A stretch of 64,000 nucleotides of DNA, from positions 62,001 through 126,000 of the forward strand of contig NZ_FNHX01000009.1 of assembly GCF_900103405.1 (NCBI RefSeq), given 5' to 3'. The notes beneath the pieces were generated by a model. That model saw nothing but the letters and a program-made list of their open reading frames with translations. It did no database searches and was not told the DNA's origin. Source of the DNA: Polaromonas sp. JS666. Lineage in GTDB: Bacteria > Pseudomonadota > Gammaproteobacteria > Burkholderiales > Burkholderiaceae_C. The translations under genes and the position numbers were made by a program. This document shows, piece by piece, positions 20,474 to 28,980 of the stretch; the first letter of the stretch is position 1, and each line of letters begins with the position of its first letter.

Positions 20474-22134
20474 GCACCTCCGTCTCCGACCCTCTCGAAA
20501 GTGTCACCGCGGCGCCCTCCGCGCCTTCCGCACAGGTGGATCGTTTTGTGCACGAGCGCCTGCCGGCGCCCGAGCAGCTGCCGCGCATGGAATACGCGCT
20601 GCCCGAGCTGCGCATCCCGGCGCAGGCCAACCTGGTGCAGTCCCTGTTTGACAAGGCAATTCGCGAGGGCCGCGGCGACAAGCCCATGCTGCGCTCGGAC
20701 AAGATCACGCTGACATACACCGAGGCCCTGGAGCGCGTGAACCGCATCGCGCAGGTGCTGACCGAAGACTTCAAGCTCAAGCCCGGCAACCGCGTGCTGC
20801 TGCGCGGCGGCAATTCCATAGGCATGGCGCTGGCTTGGCTGGGCGTGGTGCAGGCCGGGCTGGTGGCGGTGGCGACCATGCCGCTGCTGCGCGCCAAGGA
20901 GCTCGGCGAGATCATCGAAAAAGCCCGGCCCGCGCTGGCCTTGTGCGATGCAAGTCTGCTCGATGAACTGAAGGCGGCGCAGGCGCCCAGCGCCGCGCTG
21001 CCCACCATCGTGCCTTTTAATGTGATGGATGCGCCCGGTTCGCTGGCCGTGCTGTCGGCGCAGAAGGACGGCAAGTTCAAGCCCTGCCCGGTGTCGGCCG
21101 ACGACATCGCGCTGATGGCTTTCACCTCGGGCACCACGGGCAAGCCCAAGGCCGCGGTGCACACGCATCGCGACGTGCTGGCCGCCTGCGAGGCCTGGCC
21201 GCGCCATGTGCTCAAGGCCAAACCCGACGACATCGTGGTCGGTTCGCCGCCGCTGGCGTTTACCTTTGGCCTGGGCGGCATGCTGATCTTCCCGATGTGG
21301 GCCGGCGCCTCGGTGTATTACCCCTCCATAGGCTATACACCCGAGGCCATGGTCAAGCTGATCAAACAGGTGGGCGCCACCATCTGCTACACCGCGCCCA
21401 CGTTTTACCGGCAGATGGCCGCGTTTGCCAAACAGCACGGCGTGCCCGGCCTGCGCCTGTGCGTGAGCGCCGGCGAGAGCCTGCCGGACGCCACGCGCCA
21501 GCTCTGGAAGGATGCCACCGGCATCGAGATGATTGACGGCATAGGCGCGACCGAGATGTTCCACATCTTTATCTCGGCGGCCGGTGCCGACGTGCGCCGC
21601 GGCGCCATCGGCAAGGTGGTGCCCGGTTATACCGCCAAGGTGGTGGACGACAGCGGCGCCGAAGTGCCGCGCGGCACGATCGGCAAGCTGGCCGTGGTCG
21701 GGCCCACGGGCTGCCGCTACCTGGAGGACGCGCGCCAGGGCAACTATGTGAAGAACGGCTGGAACTACCCGGGCGACGCCTTCATGCAGGACGCCGACGG
21801 CTACTTTTTTTACCAGGCGCGCGCCGACGACATGATCATCACCGCCGGCTACAACGTGGCCGGCCCCGAGGTCGAAGACGCGCTGCTCAAGCACCCGGCC
21901 GTGGCCGAGTGCGGCGTGGTGGGCCTGCCCGACGAGGAGCGCGGCATGGTCGTGAAGGCCTTTATCGTGCTCAAGCCCGGCGAGGCCGGCGGCGACGCCA
22001 CGGCCAAGGCCTTGCAGGACCATGTCAAGGCGACGCTGGCGCCCTTTAAATACCCGCGGCAAATCGAGTTTGTCGACAAGCTGCCGCGCACCGAGACCGG
22101 CAAGCTGCAACGCTTCAAGCTGCGCCAGCCATGA
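20470..22134 (+). CDS. 2-aminobenzoate-CoA ligase (benzoate-CoA ligase family)
   Basis: 554 residues of the ANL superfamily. The phosphate-binding loop TSGTTGKPK is at residues 219-227, then [20 protein letters not shown] with the conserved Asp and the A10 lysine in [10 protein letters not shown] near the C-terminus. Converts an aromatic acid, ATP and CoA to aryl-CoA, AMP and PPi, the first step of the pathway. It resembles 2-aminobenzoate-CoA ligases (EC 6.2.1.32) more than plain benzoate ligases, judged by its linkage to the monooxygenase/OYE fusion. It overlaps both neighbours by 4 nt. Confidence 0.85.
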   Translation: MSTSVSDPLESVTAAPSAPSAQVDRFVHERLPAPEQLPRMEYALPELRIPAQANLVQSLFDKAIREGRGDKPMLRSDKITLTYTEALERVNRIAQVLTEDFKLKPGNRVLLRGGNSIGMALAWLGVVQAGLVAVATMPLLRAKELGEIIEKARPALALCDASLLDELKAAQAPSAALPTIVPFNVMDAPGSLAVLSAQKDGKFKPCPVSADDIALMAFTSGTTGKPKAAVHTHRDVLAACEAWPRHVLKAKPDDIVVGSPPLAFTFGLGGMLIFPMWAGASVYYPSIGYTPEAMVKLIKQVGATICYTAPTFYRQMAAFAKQHGVPGLRLCVSAGESLPDATRQLWKDATGIEMIDGIGATEMFHIFISAAGADVRRGAIGKVVPGYTAKVVDDSGAEVPRGTIGKLAVVGPTGCRYLEDARQGNYVKNGWNYPGDAFMQDADGYFFYQARADDMIITAGYNVAGPEVEDALLKHPAVAECGVVGLPDEERGMVVKAFIVLKPGEAGGDATAKALQDHVKATLAPFKYPRQIEFVDKLPRTETGKLQRFKLRQP

Positions 22135-22580
22135 AATTCAGCGTTCCCAAGCGCGTGCGCTTTCACCACTGCGACCCGGCCGGCATTGTTTTTTACCCGC
22201 AGTTTTTTTACCTGCTGCATGAGGTGCAGGAAGACTTCCTGGAACACATCGGCTTTCCCGAACACAAACTGATCGCCAGCGGCGTCGGTGTGCCCATCGT
22301 CGACCTGAAGACCGAATTCCTCGGCATGTGCCGCAACGGCGACGCGCTCACCATCACGCTGGAGCTCACGCGCATAGGCGGCTCCAGCATCGGCATGCAG
22401 TACGAGATCCGCGGCGAGGCCGGCGACACCCGGCTCAAGGCCCACGGCGTGATCGTGTATTCCGAAGTTCCCAACGGCAAGCCCATGCGCATTCCCGATG
22501 CACTGCGCGAGGCTTTGCTGCCCTATTTAAAAACATCCCATGGAGACCCGCCCCATGATCAAAAAAATCCAACCCCCTGA
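22131..22580 (+). CDS. acyl-CoA thioesterase, 4-hydroxybenzoyl-CoA type hotdog fold
   Basis: 149 residues. HHCDPAGIVFYPQFFYLLHE at residues 12-31 contains the active-site Asp15, equivalent to the catalytic Asp of Pseudomonas 4-hydroxybenzoyl-CoA thioesterase. It would hydrolyse an aryl- or ring-derived CoA thioester, either to release a product or to rescue CoA. If the substrate were salicylyl-CoA it would free gentisate. ATGA overlap with the ligase and a 26-nt overlap with the next gene. Confidence 0.82.
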   Translation: MKFSVPKRVRFHHCDPAGIVFYPQFFYLLHEVQEDFLEHIGFPEHKLIASGVGVPIVDLKTEFLGMCRNGDALTITLELTRIGGSSIGMQYEIRGEAGDTRLKAHGVIVYSEVPNGKPMRIPDALREALLPYLKTSHGDPPHDQKNPTP

Positions 22581-22950
22581 CTGGGCCGAACCCAAGGGCT
22601 ATGCCAACGGCATGCTCGCGCGCGGCGCGCTGCTCTTCGTCGGCGGCCAGATCGGCTGGAACGCGAAACAGGAATTCGAGAGCGACGACTTCGTCGCGCA
22701 GACCAAGCAGGCCCTGCAAAACATCGCAGCCGTGCTCAAAGCCGGCGGCGCCGGGCCCGAACACATGGTGCGCATGACCTGGTACGTGGTGGACCGCGTC
22801 GAGTACGTGGCCAGGCTCAAGGAACTGGGCGCCGCCTACCGCGAAGTCATGGGAAAAAACTTCCCGGCCATGACCTGCGTCGAGGTGGCCGGCCTGGTCG
22901 AGGACCGTGCGCAGGTGGAGATTGAGGTTACGGCGGTGGTGCCGGACTGA
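22555..22950 (+). CDS. RidA family enamine/imine deaminase
   Basis: 131 residues of the YjgF/YER057c/UK114 fold (GMLARGALLFVGGQIGWNAK, NIAAVLKAGGAGPEHMVRMT, FPAMTCVEVAGLVEDRAQVE). RidA proteins hydrolyse reactive enamines and imines. A longer frame starts at 22540, but GGAG at 22542-22545 points to ATG 22555. As last gene of the aryl-CoA operon it may deaminate the amino-oxo-cyclohexene-carboxyl-CoA expected from 2-aminobenzoyl-CoA; this is inference. After it base composition changes abruptly. Confidence 0.82.
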   Translation: MIKKIQPPDWAEPKGYANGMLARGALLFVGGQIGWNAKQEFESDDFVAQTKQALQNIAAVLKAGGAGPEHMVRMTWYVVDRVEYVARLKELGAAYREVMGKNFPAMTCVEVAGLVEDRAQVEIEVTAVVPD

Positions 22951-23078
22951 AGATACGGGTTGGCTTGATCATCAAGCCTAAGCATTGTTTTGTGGAGAGT
23001 GGTTCAGCATCACTCATCTGCCAAACGTCCATCACGTTCGAAGCGCGCGAGTCGCTAGGCAACGACTTTCCTATGAGA

Positions 23079-23846
23079 CTAAGCGTATCGAACACAAGCG
23101 AAATCTTGCTCCAAAAGCAGATCAACAAGACTTCCCGGGCCTACCATGTGTAGCGCTCCAACTACCGCCACAGTATTCTTTCTGCTTCGTGCCAGACGCA
23201 ATAGTTGAGGAAGCCAATTTCTGTTTCGAGCGTTAACAACAGCGGCAAAGGTGCGTGGAATGAGACTGATTTCTCTGCTAACTATGGGAATCAAATAGTC
23301 GGGCCTCTGGGCTTTCCACGCTGCAGCCATCTGCCGTATGCGCTGCATTTCCTCCTCGGGCTCCTGAACAATCAAGGACAGGTAGCGCTCCTGCTCTATA
23401 GGAGGGGATTGACTCATGAGCTGCGCAAAAACGTTTACTGATTCAAGGAAAAAGAGTTTCTTTCGAAGGTGCTTACCTTGACTGAATATTTTTCGATCAA
23501 TGCCTTCCGCGTATTGCAGGCCATGTTGTTGTGCGAGAGCGTTCGTTAATCGAGTAGCAGCTAACCACGGCTGAAGACCTTCAAGCTCATTTCGATCAAA
23601 TCGAAATTGATCCCACAAATTCACGGTGTCGCGAAAAAGATCTGCAGAAATACAGGTGCTTAGCAGAGTACCGCGTTTGTACCTCCCGATGAGAGGATCA
23701 GGCGCCGCATCCAGGTTCGCTTCAAACGCCAGAACTTCCGCGCGCTCCACCGTCGCGGCCATTTTTTCGCTTAGAAGCAATGGGGTACCCGACAGGTGAA
23801 TCGATCCCAGGATGTGAAGGCTCGTGTTCGTGACGTGCCAAAGCAT
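23079..23846 (-). CDS. TraB/GumN family protein, leaderless
   Basis: 255 residues. The N-terminal LWHVTNTSLHILGSIHLSGT and FEANLD, and the C-terminal VVGALHMVGPGSLVDLL, match the TraB/GumN (Tiki-like) family, putative metal-dependent proteases; the two GxxH segments and the Glu are the conserved ligands of that family. Unlike most GumN proteins it begins right at the core with no signal peptide, so it should be cytoplasmic. A perfect AGGAGG lies 7 nt before the start. Codons are much more AT-rich than in the flanking catabolic genes, suggesting transfer. First of three leftward genes in an island. Confidence 0.72.
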   Translation of the reverse strand: MLWHVTNTSLHILGSIHLSGTPLLLSEKMAATVERAEVLAFEANLDAAPDPLIGRYKRGTLLSTCISADLFRDTVNLWDQFRFDRNELEGLQPWLAATRLTNALAQQHGLQYAEGIDRKIFSQGKHLRKKLFFLESVNVFAQLMSQSPPIEQERYLSLIVQEPEEEMQRIRQMAAAWKAQRPDYLIPIVSREISLIPRTFAAVVNARNRNWLPQLLRLARSRKNTVAVVGALHMVGPGSLVDLLLEQDFACVRYA

Positions 23847-24041
23847 ATGGCGCCTCCTCGCGAGAAATTGTTAAGGGCGATTGCTGTGTCATAGCCATAG
23901 CAACTGCGTTTAGGGGTTGCTTCGCTAGGAAGGAAACGAGGAATTCATCTGTGGCTAGTCGTCGGACCCAAATTCCACAACATAAGCTCTATCCAAAGAA
24001 GGCTAGATAGGCGCACTCATGTTGCACACCTGCGCTAGCGG

Positions 24042-24239
24042 CTAACTAGCATCGACATCCTGATCTCGGACTCGTTCCCAAGTGCTGCATTTGCGCCCGA
24101 CGGCCCGTCGGAAAGCTCGGAACAGCTCGTACTGATCAAACTGCGCGTCAGGAATGACCTCCAAGACGGCAGCCTCTAGCGCGCGGCGCATCTGCGAACT
24201 AAGGTGTTCGACGATATGCTCAGGACGAACTCTAGCAAT
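24042..24239 (-). CDS. hypothetical small protein, possible ATT start
   Basis: The frame encodes a basic, helix-rich protein: ARVRPEHIVEHLSSQMRRAL, then EAAVLEVIPDAQFDQYELFR, AFRRAVGRKCSTWERVRDQD. No family is recognised. A strong AAGGAG (24251-24246) sits 6 nt before ATT 24239-24237, which would begin a 65-residue protein; ATT is a rare start codon. A TTG at 24293 is also in frame and would give 83 residues overlapping the upstream gene, but has poor RBS spacing. Either the start is unusual or an ATG has mutated. Confidence 0.5.
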   Translation of the reverse strand: MARVRPEHIVEHLSSQMRRALEAAVLEVIPDAQFDQYELFRAFRRAVGRKCSTWERVRDQDVDAS

Positions 24240-24265
24240 GATCAGCTCCTTGCGGGAATTGGACT

Positions 24266-24562
24266 TCAGGTGGTGGAGGCGCTCCACGCCCAATCACTCC
24301 CCAGTACTATGAATATCTCTGATTTGAAGCGCCGTGCTGTGAACTTCGCCTTCACGCTACTTTCGATCTTTGTACGAAGCGCTACAGCATTGGCGCCGTC
24401 AAAAAACCCCATAGCAGCGGTTGTGGGAATGACCACATTGCTCCCGCTTTGAGAGCTCTGGACTTTCTTTAGGCCAAGCGAGGCTAAGTCAGCATAAGCA
24501 TCTTGATAGTCTTGACTACTGGCACCTTTGAGATCGAAGGTACAGAACACTAGGTATGCCAT
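24266..24562 (-). CDS. hypothetical small protein with Cas2/VapD-like N-terminal pattern
   Basis: 98 residues: MAYLVFCTFDLKGASSQDYQ, then DAYADLASLGLKKVQSSQSG, and a C-terminal FIVLGSDWAWSAS. AGGAG is 7 nt before ATG 24562. The start (hydrophobic strand, Asp, polar loop, DYQDAYADLASLGL helix) resembles the first beta-alpha unit of Cas2 and VapD, which are small ferredoxin-like nucleases or nuclease-related proteins. That is pattern inference only; no CRISPR array or other cas gene is present. It is adjacent to another small gene on the same strand and divergent from a P-loop ATPase. Confidence 0.6.
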   Translation of the reverse strand: MAYLVFCTFDLKGASSQDYQDAYADLASLGLKKVQSSQSGSNVVIPTTAAMGFFDGANAVALRTKIESSVKAKFTARRFKSEIFIVLGSDWAWSASTT

Positions 24563-24724
24563 CGCCCGCTCCTCGTGCATCGCTCTGCATATTTCTATTG
24601 AGTCCGTCTGGATGCAACACTAAGCCTAAAGCTGCCTTCTCTCATCCTCTAAATAGAGTAGAACACCGAAGAATCGAGTTTCGTATTCATGATCCGAGAC
24701 GTGGCTTTTCGAGGTAGCCCAGCA

Positions 24725-24748
24725 ACTATTGGGATACGCGCCAATAGT
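24725..24748. promoter_or_regulatory. inverted repeat upstream of the P-loop ATPase
   Basis: ACTATTGG (24725-24732) and CCAATAGT (24741-24748) are perfect inverted 8-mers separated by 8 bp, in the 295-bp gap between divergent genes. Such spacing suits a dimeric regulator operator or a transcript hairpin. I see no gene in the rest of this gap (24563-24857). Confidence 0.45.
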
Positions 24749-24857
24749 CGACCTGACGATTCTGTTCCCGGTTTGGAGGCAGACTCCGTCATCTTCCTCT
24801 ATCAAATATGCATCATCATCTGTAAGATTTTGCTCAACCTAACGATTGGTACATAGC

Positions 24858-26351
24858 ATGACGACTAGAAAGAAAGCACTAACAGAGGCAAATTTTGGGA
24901 GCCGAACAGCCGAGGACGAGGTCGACGACTTGCAGCACTATTTTGTTGAAACCGAGCAATGGCGAAGAATTTTGAGTGGCGACGTAGACATCGTCTTCGG
25001 GGCCAAAGGGGCAGGCAAGAGCGCACTTTATTCCTTGCTTGTCGCGCAAAAAGATCAACTCCGACTAGGTAGAAGAACAATTTTCCTAGCGGCAGAAAAT
25101 CCTCGCGGCGCACCGGCATTTCGAGATCTGACGACTGCTCCGCCTTTATCAGAAGAGCAGTTTAGAGGGCTATGGAAACTGTACTTCCTCTCGATCTCAT
25201 CCAACTATCTTCGGCACCACCTTGTAGTTTCAAAAACAGAAAATGAAAAGGCCAGCGCGGTTTTTGAGATTCTGGAGAAAAATGGACTTCTAGTGCCGAA
25301 CGCCAATCTTGTTACCCGACTGAAGGCCGCTTTAGATTACTTAAAGAAAAATCTTCCTTCGCTTGAAGGAAAGGTTACGGAACCCAACAGTGGACTTGAG
25401 CTGAGCGGAAAAATTACGTTTAGTGCGTTAACAGAGGAGCAGCGAGGCAAAGGATATTCATCTATTGATACCCTCATCGAGTTATTAAATTCGGCCTATG
25501 CGATGGAAAACATCACGTGTTGGCTTGCATTGGACCGATTAGATGTGGCCTTTTCAGATTCGCCAGAGCTTGAGGGAAATGCGCTTAGAGCTCTATTTAG
25601 GACTTATCTTGATATGTCTGGCCTCTCAAATATCAAGATTAAGATTTTTCTGAGGGACGATATCTGGCGAAAAATTATTGGCCCGGGGTTCAGAGAAGCT
25701 AGCCACGTCACTCGGACGATCAGCATCTCTTGGGAGCCTCGCACTTTGTTGAATCTGCTAGTAAAAAGAATATCGGCAAATGCACTTATCTGTGACTGCT
25801 ATGGCATGCACAGCGAAGACATAGGTGCCAACGCGCAACTGCAACAAGAGCTGTTTTATAAATTTTTTCCTGACCAAGTTGATATCGGAAAAAGACAGCC
25901 TAAGACCTTAGATTGGATACTATCTCGATCCGCTGATGGGTCAAAGCGAACAGCCCCACGTGAACTGATCCATTTGCTAAATGAAATACGGAGCGAGCAG
26001 CTTAAGTTGTATGAGATTGGGCACGCTGAACCAGCGGGTGAGCAACTGGTCGACAGGGCCGCAATTCGTGCCGCGTTGCCTGCGGTATCGAAAGTTAGAT
26101 ATGAACAGACGCTCTGCGCTGAATATCCATTACTTAAACCTTACCTCGATAAGTTAGAGGGAGAAAAAACTGAGCAGAGCCCCACCTCACTGTCTAAGTT
26201 ATGGAAAGTGCCGGGCGAGAAAGCAGTTGAGGTGGCCGATCAGTTGGTAGAAGCGGGATTTTTTGAGCGCAGAGGATCCCGAGAAACTCCGACCTACTGG
26301 GTGCCGTTTTTATATCGCGACGCATTAGAAATGCTCCAGGGAGCGGCCTAA
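24858..26351 (+). CDS. P-loop ATPase, Sll1717-like
   Basis: 497 residues. Walker A GAKGAGKS at residues 48-55 follows a conserved N-terminal region, and LALDRLDVAF with Asp226 and Asp229 is the likely Walker B. The middle part carries FLRDDIWRKI and APRELIHLLNEIRSEQ, and the C-terminal 60 residues look like a winged helix (SLSKLWKVPGEKAVEVADQL, VEAGFFERRGS). The arrangement resembles the Sll1717-type P-loop ATPases, whose function is not established; KAP/STAND-like sensing or defence roles are possible. Codon use is AT-rich compared with neighbours. ATG 24858 is chosen over an in-frame TTG at 24846; the RBS is weak. Confidence 0.68.
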   Translation: MTTRKKALTEANFGSRTAEDEVDDLQHYFVETEQWRRILSGDVDIVFGAKGAGKSALYSLLVAQKDQLRLGRRTIFLAAENPRGAPAFRDLTTAPPLSEEQFRGLWKLYFLSISSNYLRHHLVVSKTENEKASAVFEILEKNGLLVPNANLVTRLKAALDYLKKNLPSLEGKVTEPNSGLELSGKITFSALTEEQRGKGYSSIDTLIELLNSAYAMENITCWLALDRLDVAFSDSPELEGNALRALFRTYLDMSGLSNIKIKIFLRDDIWRKIIGPGFREASHVTRTISISWEPRTLLNLLVKRISANALICDCYGMHSEDIGANAQLQQELFYKFFPDQVDIGKRQPKTLDWILSRSADGSKRTAPRELIHLLNEIRSEQLKLYEIGHAEPAGEQLVDRAAIRAALPAVSKVRYEQTLCAEYPLLKPYLDKLEGEKTEQSPTSLSKLWKVPGEKAVEVADQLVEAGFFERRGSRETPTYWVPFLYRDALEMLQGAA

Positions 26352-26555
26352 GCACTTACTCTGAGCTATCCCGCTTCATTGATTCAAGATTCAGCTGTGC
26401 CAGGAGATGCGTAGCGCCATTCTTAGGCGATGCGCTGGATTTTTCAAGAATCTGTGCCGGGCTGGTGGCACCAGCTGATGCTGGCTGGGCCAGCCGCAGC
26501 AAAGGTGATGGCCTGCCTTAGCTGAAACTAGCTAGTTAGGGTTTGCTAACGGTTT

Positions 26556-27578
26556 TCAATCCACCTTCGCCCCCGAAGCCTTCACCACCTGCGCCCACTT
26601 TTTGTGCTCGGCATTGATAAACGCCGTGAACTGCGCCGGCGTACTGCCCGAGGGAATCGCGCCCTGGGCAAGAAGCTTTTCCTTCATTGCCGGCGTGCCC
26701 AGCGCTTTGGAGGCTTCCTGCTGGATGCGGTTGACGATGTCGGGGGGTGTGCCTGCGGGGGCCAGCAGGCCGAACCAGGAACTCGCGTCGTAGCCTTTGA
26801 GAGCCGGGCCGCCGGCCTGTTCCACGGTGGGTACGTCGGGCAGGGCGGCTGAGCGTTCCGAGCTGGTGACGGCCAATGCCTTGAGTTTTCCGGACTTGAT
26901 GAGGGCCATGGAGGAGGGCAGGTTGTCGAACATGACGTCCATGTCGCCGCCCACGAGCGCCAGCAATGCGGGGCCTGAGCCGCTGTAGGGGAAATGGGTC
27001 ATATAGGTGCCGCTCATGGTCTTGAACAGCTCGCCGGCCAGGTGGATGGAGGTGCCGTTGCCGCTGGAGGCCATGTTGAAGGTGCCGGGTTTGGCTTTGG
27101 CGGCGCGTATGAAGTCGGTGACGTTGTTGATGCCGGCGGCCTTGGCTTTTTCGGTGTTGACGACCATGACGTTGGGCACGCCCGCGACCAGGGTGATGGG
27201 CGCGAAGTCTTTTTGTGGGTCGAAGGCCATCTTGGTGTAGAGGGACTTGTTGATGCCGTGTGTGCCCACGGTGCCCATGAGCAGGGTGTAGCCGTCGGGT
27301 GTGGACTTGGCGACGATGTCGGCGCCTATGTTACCGCCGGCGCCGGCGCGGTTCTCGACGACAAAGGGCTGGCCGAAAGCCTTGGAGAGTTCAGGCGCCA
27401 TGGCGCGGGCCAGGATGTCGGTGGTGCCGCCGGGCGCAAAGGGCACGACGATCTTGACGGGCTTGGCGGGCCAGTTCGCGCTTTGCGCCCAGGCAGAGGG
27501 TGCGGCCATAAAGGTGCTGAGGGCGGCGATCGCGGTGGCGATGAAGCTGGCGCCGCGCAGAAAGGATTTGTTGTTCAT
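26556..27578 (-). CDS. Bug family tripartite tricarboxylate receptor (TctC-like) 1
   Basis: 340 residues with a Sec signal peptide ([20 protein letters not shown] then AQ). The mature part shows [20 protein letters not shown] and the [20 protein letters not shown] loop, the Bug ligand-binding hallmarks that hold carboxylates through two water-bridging loops. GGAGA lies 9 nt before ATG 27578. No TctA/TctB membrane partners are nearby, as is typical of expanded Bug families in Burkholderiales. Location next to aromatic-CoA genes suggests an aromatic or small carboxylate ligand. Confidence 0.88.
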   Translation of the reverse strand: MNNKSFLRGASFIATAIAALSTFMAAPSAWAQSANWPAKPVKIVVPFAPGGTTDILARAMAPELSKAFGQPFVVENRAGAGGNIGADIVAKSTPDGYTLLMGTVGTHGINKSLYTKMAFDPQKDFAPITLVAGVPNVMVVNTEKAKAAGINNVTDFIRAAKAKPGTFNMASSGNGTSIHLAGELFKTMSGTYMTHFPYSGSGPALLALVGGDMDVMFDNLPSSMALIKSGKLKALAVTSSERSAALPDVPTVEQAGGPALKGYDASSWFGLLAPAGTPPDIVNRIQQEASKALGTPAMKEKLLAQGAIPSGSTPAQFTAFINAEHKKWAQVVKASGAKVD

Positions 27579-27679
27579 CAGGAAGTCTCTCCAGGGGATG
27601 GCCGGCACGCGGCCGGGGACCACACGAACATAACGTCCGCGGGCAGGCGCTTCAAGGGGGTTAAACCCGGGCGCTTGAA

Positions 27680-27714
27680 AAAGAAAAAGCCGCCCGGCGC
27701 GAACCGGGCGGCTT
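27680..27714 (-). terminator. terminator after Bug receptor 2
   Basis: GCCGCCCGG (27689-27697) and CCGGGCGGC (27704-27712) form a 9-bp GC stem with a 6-nt loop. On the minus strand the T-rich run TTTTTCTTTTT follows. It separates the two Bug genes, so they are distinct transcription units. Confidence 0.85.
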
Positions 27715-27739
27715 GGCAATCCAGTCAGCGTGGAATCAC

Positions 27740-28735
27740 TCAGTCGGCAAACTTGCCGGCGGCTTCGATCACGGGTTTGAGCTTGGCGATCTGGCCGACC
27801 ACAAACGCCCTGTGAGCGGCGGGGTCGACGCGGTTGTCGGTGATCACCACGGCGCCCAGGCCTTCCTGCTTCTTGATGAAGTCGGCGTCTTTGAGGGCGG
27901 CCTTCAGCGCGGTGTTGAGCTGGGTCAGCACGGCCGGAGGCGTGCCCTTGGGTGCGTAGATGCCGTGCCAGACGGTCAGGTCAAAGCCCTTGAGGCCCAT
28001 TTCCTGCAGCGTGGGGTAGTCTTTGAGCAGCTTGTTGTTGCTCAGCGGCTTGGCGGTGGTCACGGCAAAAGCCTTGACGCGGCCGGCTTCGATCTGGCCG
28101 GTGGTGTTGGTGGTCTGGTCGCACATCATGTCGACCTGGCCGCCGACCAGCGCATTCATGGCCGGCGCGGTGCCGCCGAAGGGGATGGTGGTCATCGCGT
28201 CCTTGGCGTTGATGGCCGCTTGCCACATCAGGCCGCACAGGTGCGAGGCCGAACCCAGGCCGGCGTGGGCGATGTTGAGCTTGCCGGAATTGGCGCGTAT
28301 GTAGTTCTCGAAATCGCGGTAGTTGTTGGCGGGCAGCTGCGGCTTGCCGATGATGGTCATGGGCACTTCATTGATCATGCCCAGGAACTCAAAATCTTCA
28401 GGCACCTTGTAAGGCAGCTTGCGGTACAGGCCCGTCGCCGCGGCCATACCGATGTGGTGGACCAGCAGGGTGTGGCCGTCGGGCGCGGCGCGTGCCACCT
28501 TGGCTGCGCCGATGGTGCCACCGGCACCGTTGACGTTTTCCACAACGAAGTTGGCGCTGCCGCCCATGGCTTTGCGCATGGCCTCGGCCAGGTCGCGCGC
28601 GACGCGGTCGGTCGGGCCGCCGGCGGCGAAGGGCACCACCAGGCTGATGGGCTTGGAGCCGGGGAAGGCGGGGGCTTGCGCGTGGGCGGCAAACATGGCC
28701 GTTGCGGCGGCGGCGAGGACTAACAGGCGTTTCAT
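27740..28735 (-). CDS. Bug family tripartite tricarboxylate receptor (TctC-like) 2
   Basis: 331 residues, signal peptide [40 protein letters not shown] and [20 protein letters not shown] are the ligand loops. It is diverged from receptor 1, so not a recent duplicate. It ends at the terminator above; upstream lie a copy of the 92-bp repeat and the PaaK-like ligase gene. Confidence 0.88.
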   Translation of the reverse strand: MKRLLVLAAAATAMFAAHAQAPAFPGSKPISLVVPFAAGGPTDRVARDLAEAMRKAMGGSANFVVENVNGAGGTIGAAKVARAAPDGHTLLVHHIGMAAATGLYRKLPYKVPEDFEFLGMINEVPMTIIGKPQLPANNYRDFENYIRANSGKLNIAHAGLGSASHLCGLMWQAAINAKDAMTTIPFGGTAPAMNALVGGQVDMMCDQTTNTTGQIEAGRVKAFAVTTAKPLSNNKLLKDYPTLQEMGLKGFDLTVWHGIYAPKGTPPAVLTQLNTALKAALKDADFIKKQEGLGAVVITDNRVDPAAHRAFVVGQIAKLKPVIEAAGKFAD

Positions 28736-28873
28736 GAGCGTCTCCTTGAATCTGAAGGCGCCAAGTTTACGGTCCCCTTACCGCCCCAGCATCGCGGGAA
28801 CTACGTAAGGGCTATCCCCTTTATGGCGGGGCCTTTCTGGCCTTAAAAGCGACCCTGGTTTCGGGCATTCAGG

Positions 28874-28965
28874 CCAGCAGGGGCCGCGGGACTGGCTTTG
28901 CCAGACCGCAGGCGCAGCGCCCCCTCGGGGGGCAGAGAGCTACACGCAGTGAGCGAACGTGGGGG
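28874..28965 (-). repeat. dispersed 92-bp repeat, copy C (inverted)
   Basis: Read on the minus strand this copy starts CCCCCACGTTCGCTCACTGC and ends CCCCTGCTGG. Compared with A and B it has compensating changes in one palindrome (TCTGGCAAAGCCAG in place of CCCGGCAAAGCCGG), which keep the stem partly paired. It lies between the PaaK-like ligase and Bug receptor 2. Confidence 0.83.
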
Positions 28966-28980
28966 CTCACTGGAATGGCT

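Noticed and set aside
22962..22978. Palindrome GGCTTGAT-C-ATCAAGCC 11 bp after ridA, reminiscent of an FNR box or terminator
   Set aside because: FNR sites need a 4-bp centre and here it is 1 bp; loop too small and no T tract for a terminator. Possibly an island boundary mark, but no second copy was found at the other end.
24042..24580. CRISPR-Cas locus suggested by the Cas2-like protein
   Set aside because: No repeat-spacer array and no cas1 or effector gene anywhere in the window.
22951..26555. Prophage or integrative element
   Set aside because: No integrase, transposase, phage genes, direct repeats or tRNA attachment site are visible around the low-GC island.
26352..26555. Possible small gene in the gap before Bug receptor 1
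   Set aside because: Only short palindromes such as GCTGGTG-G-CACCAGC and ACTAGCTAGT; no frame with RBS or family similarity.
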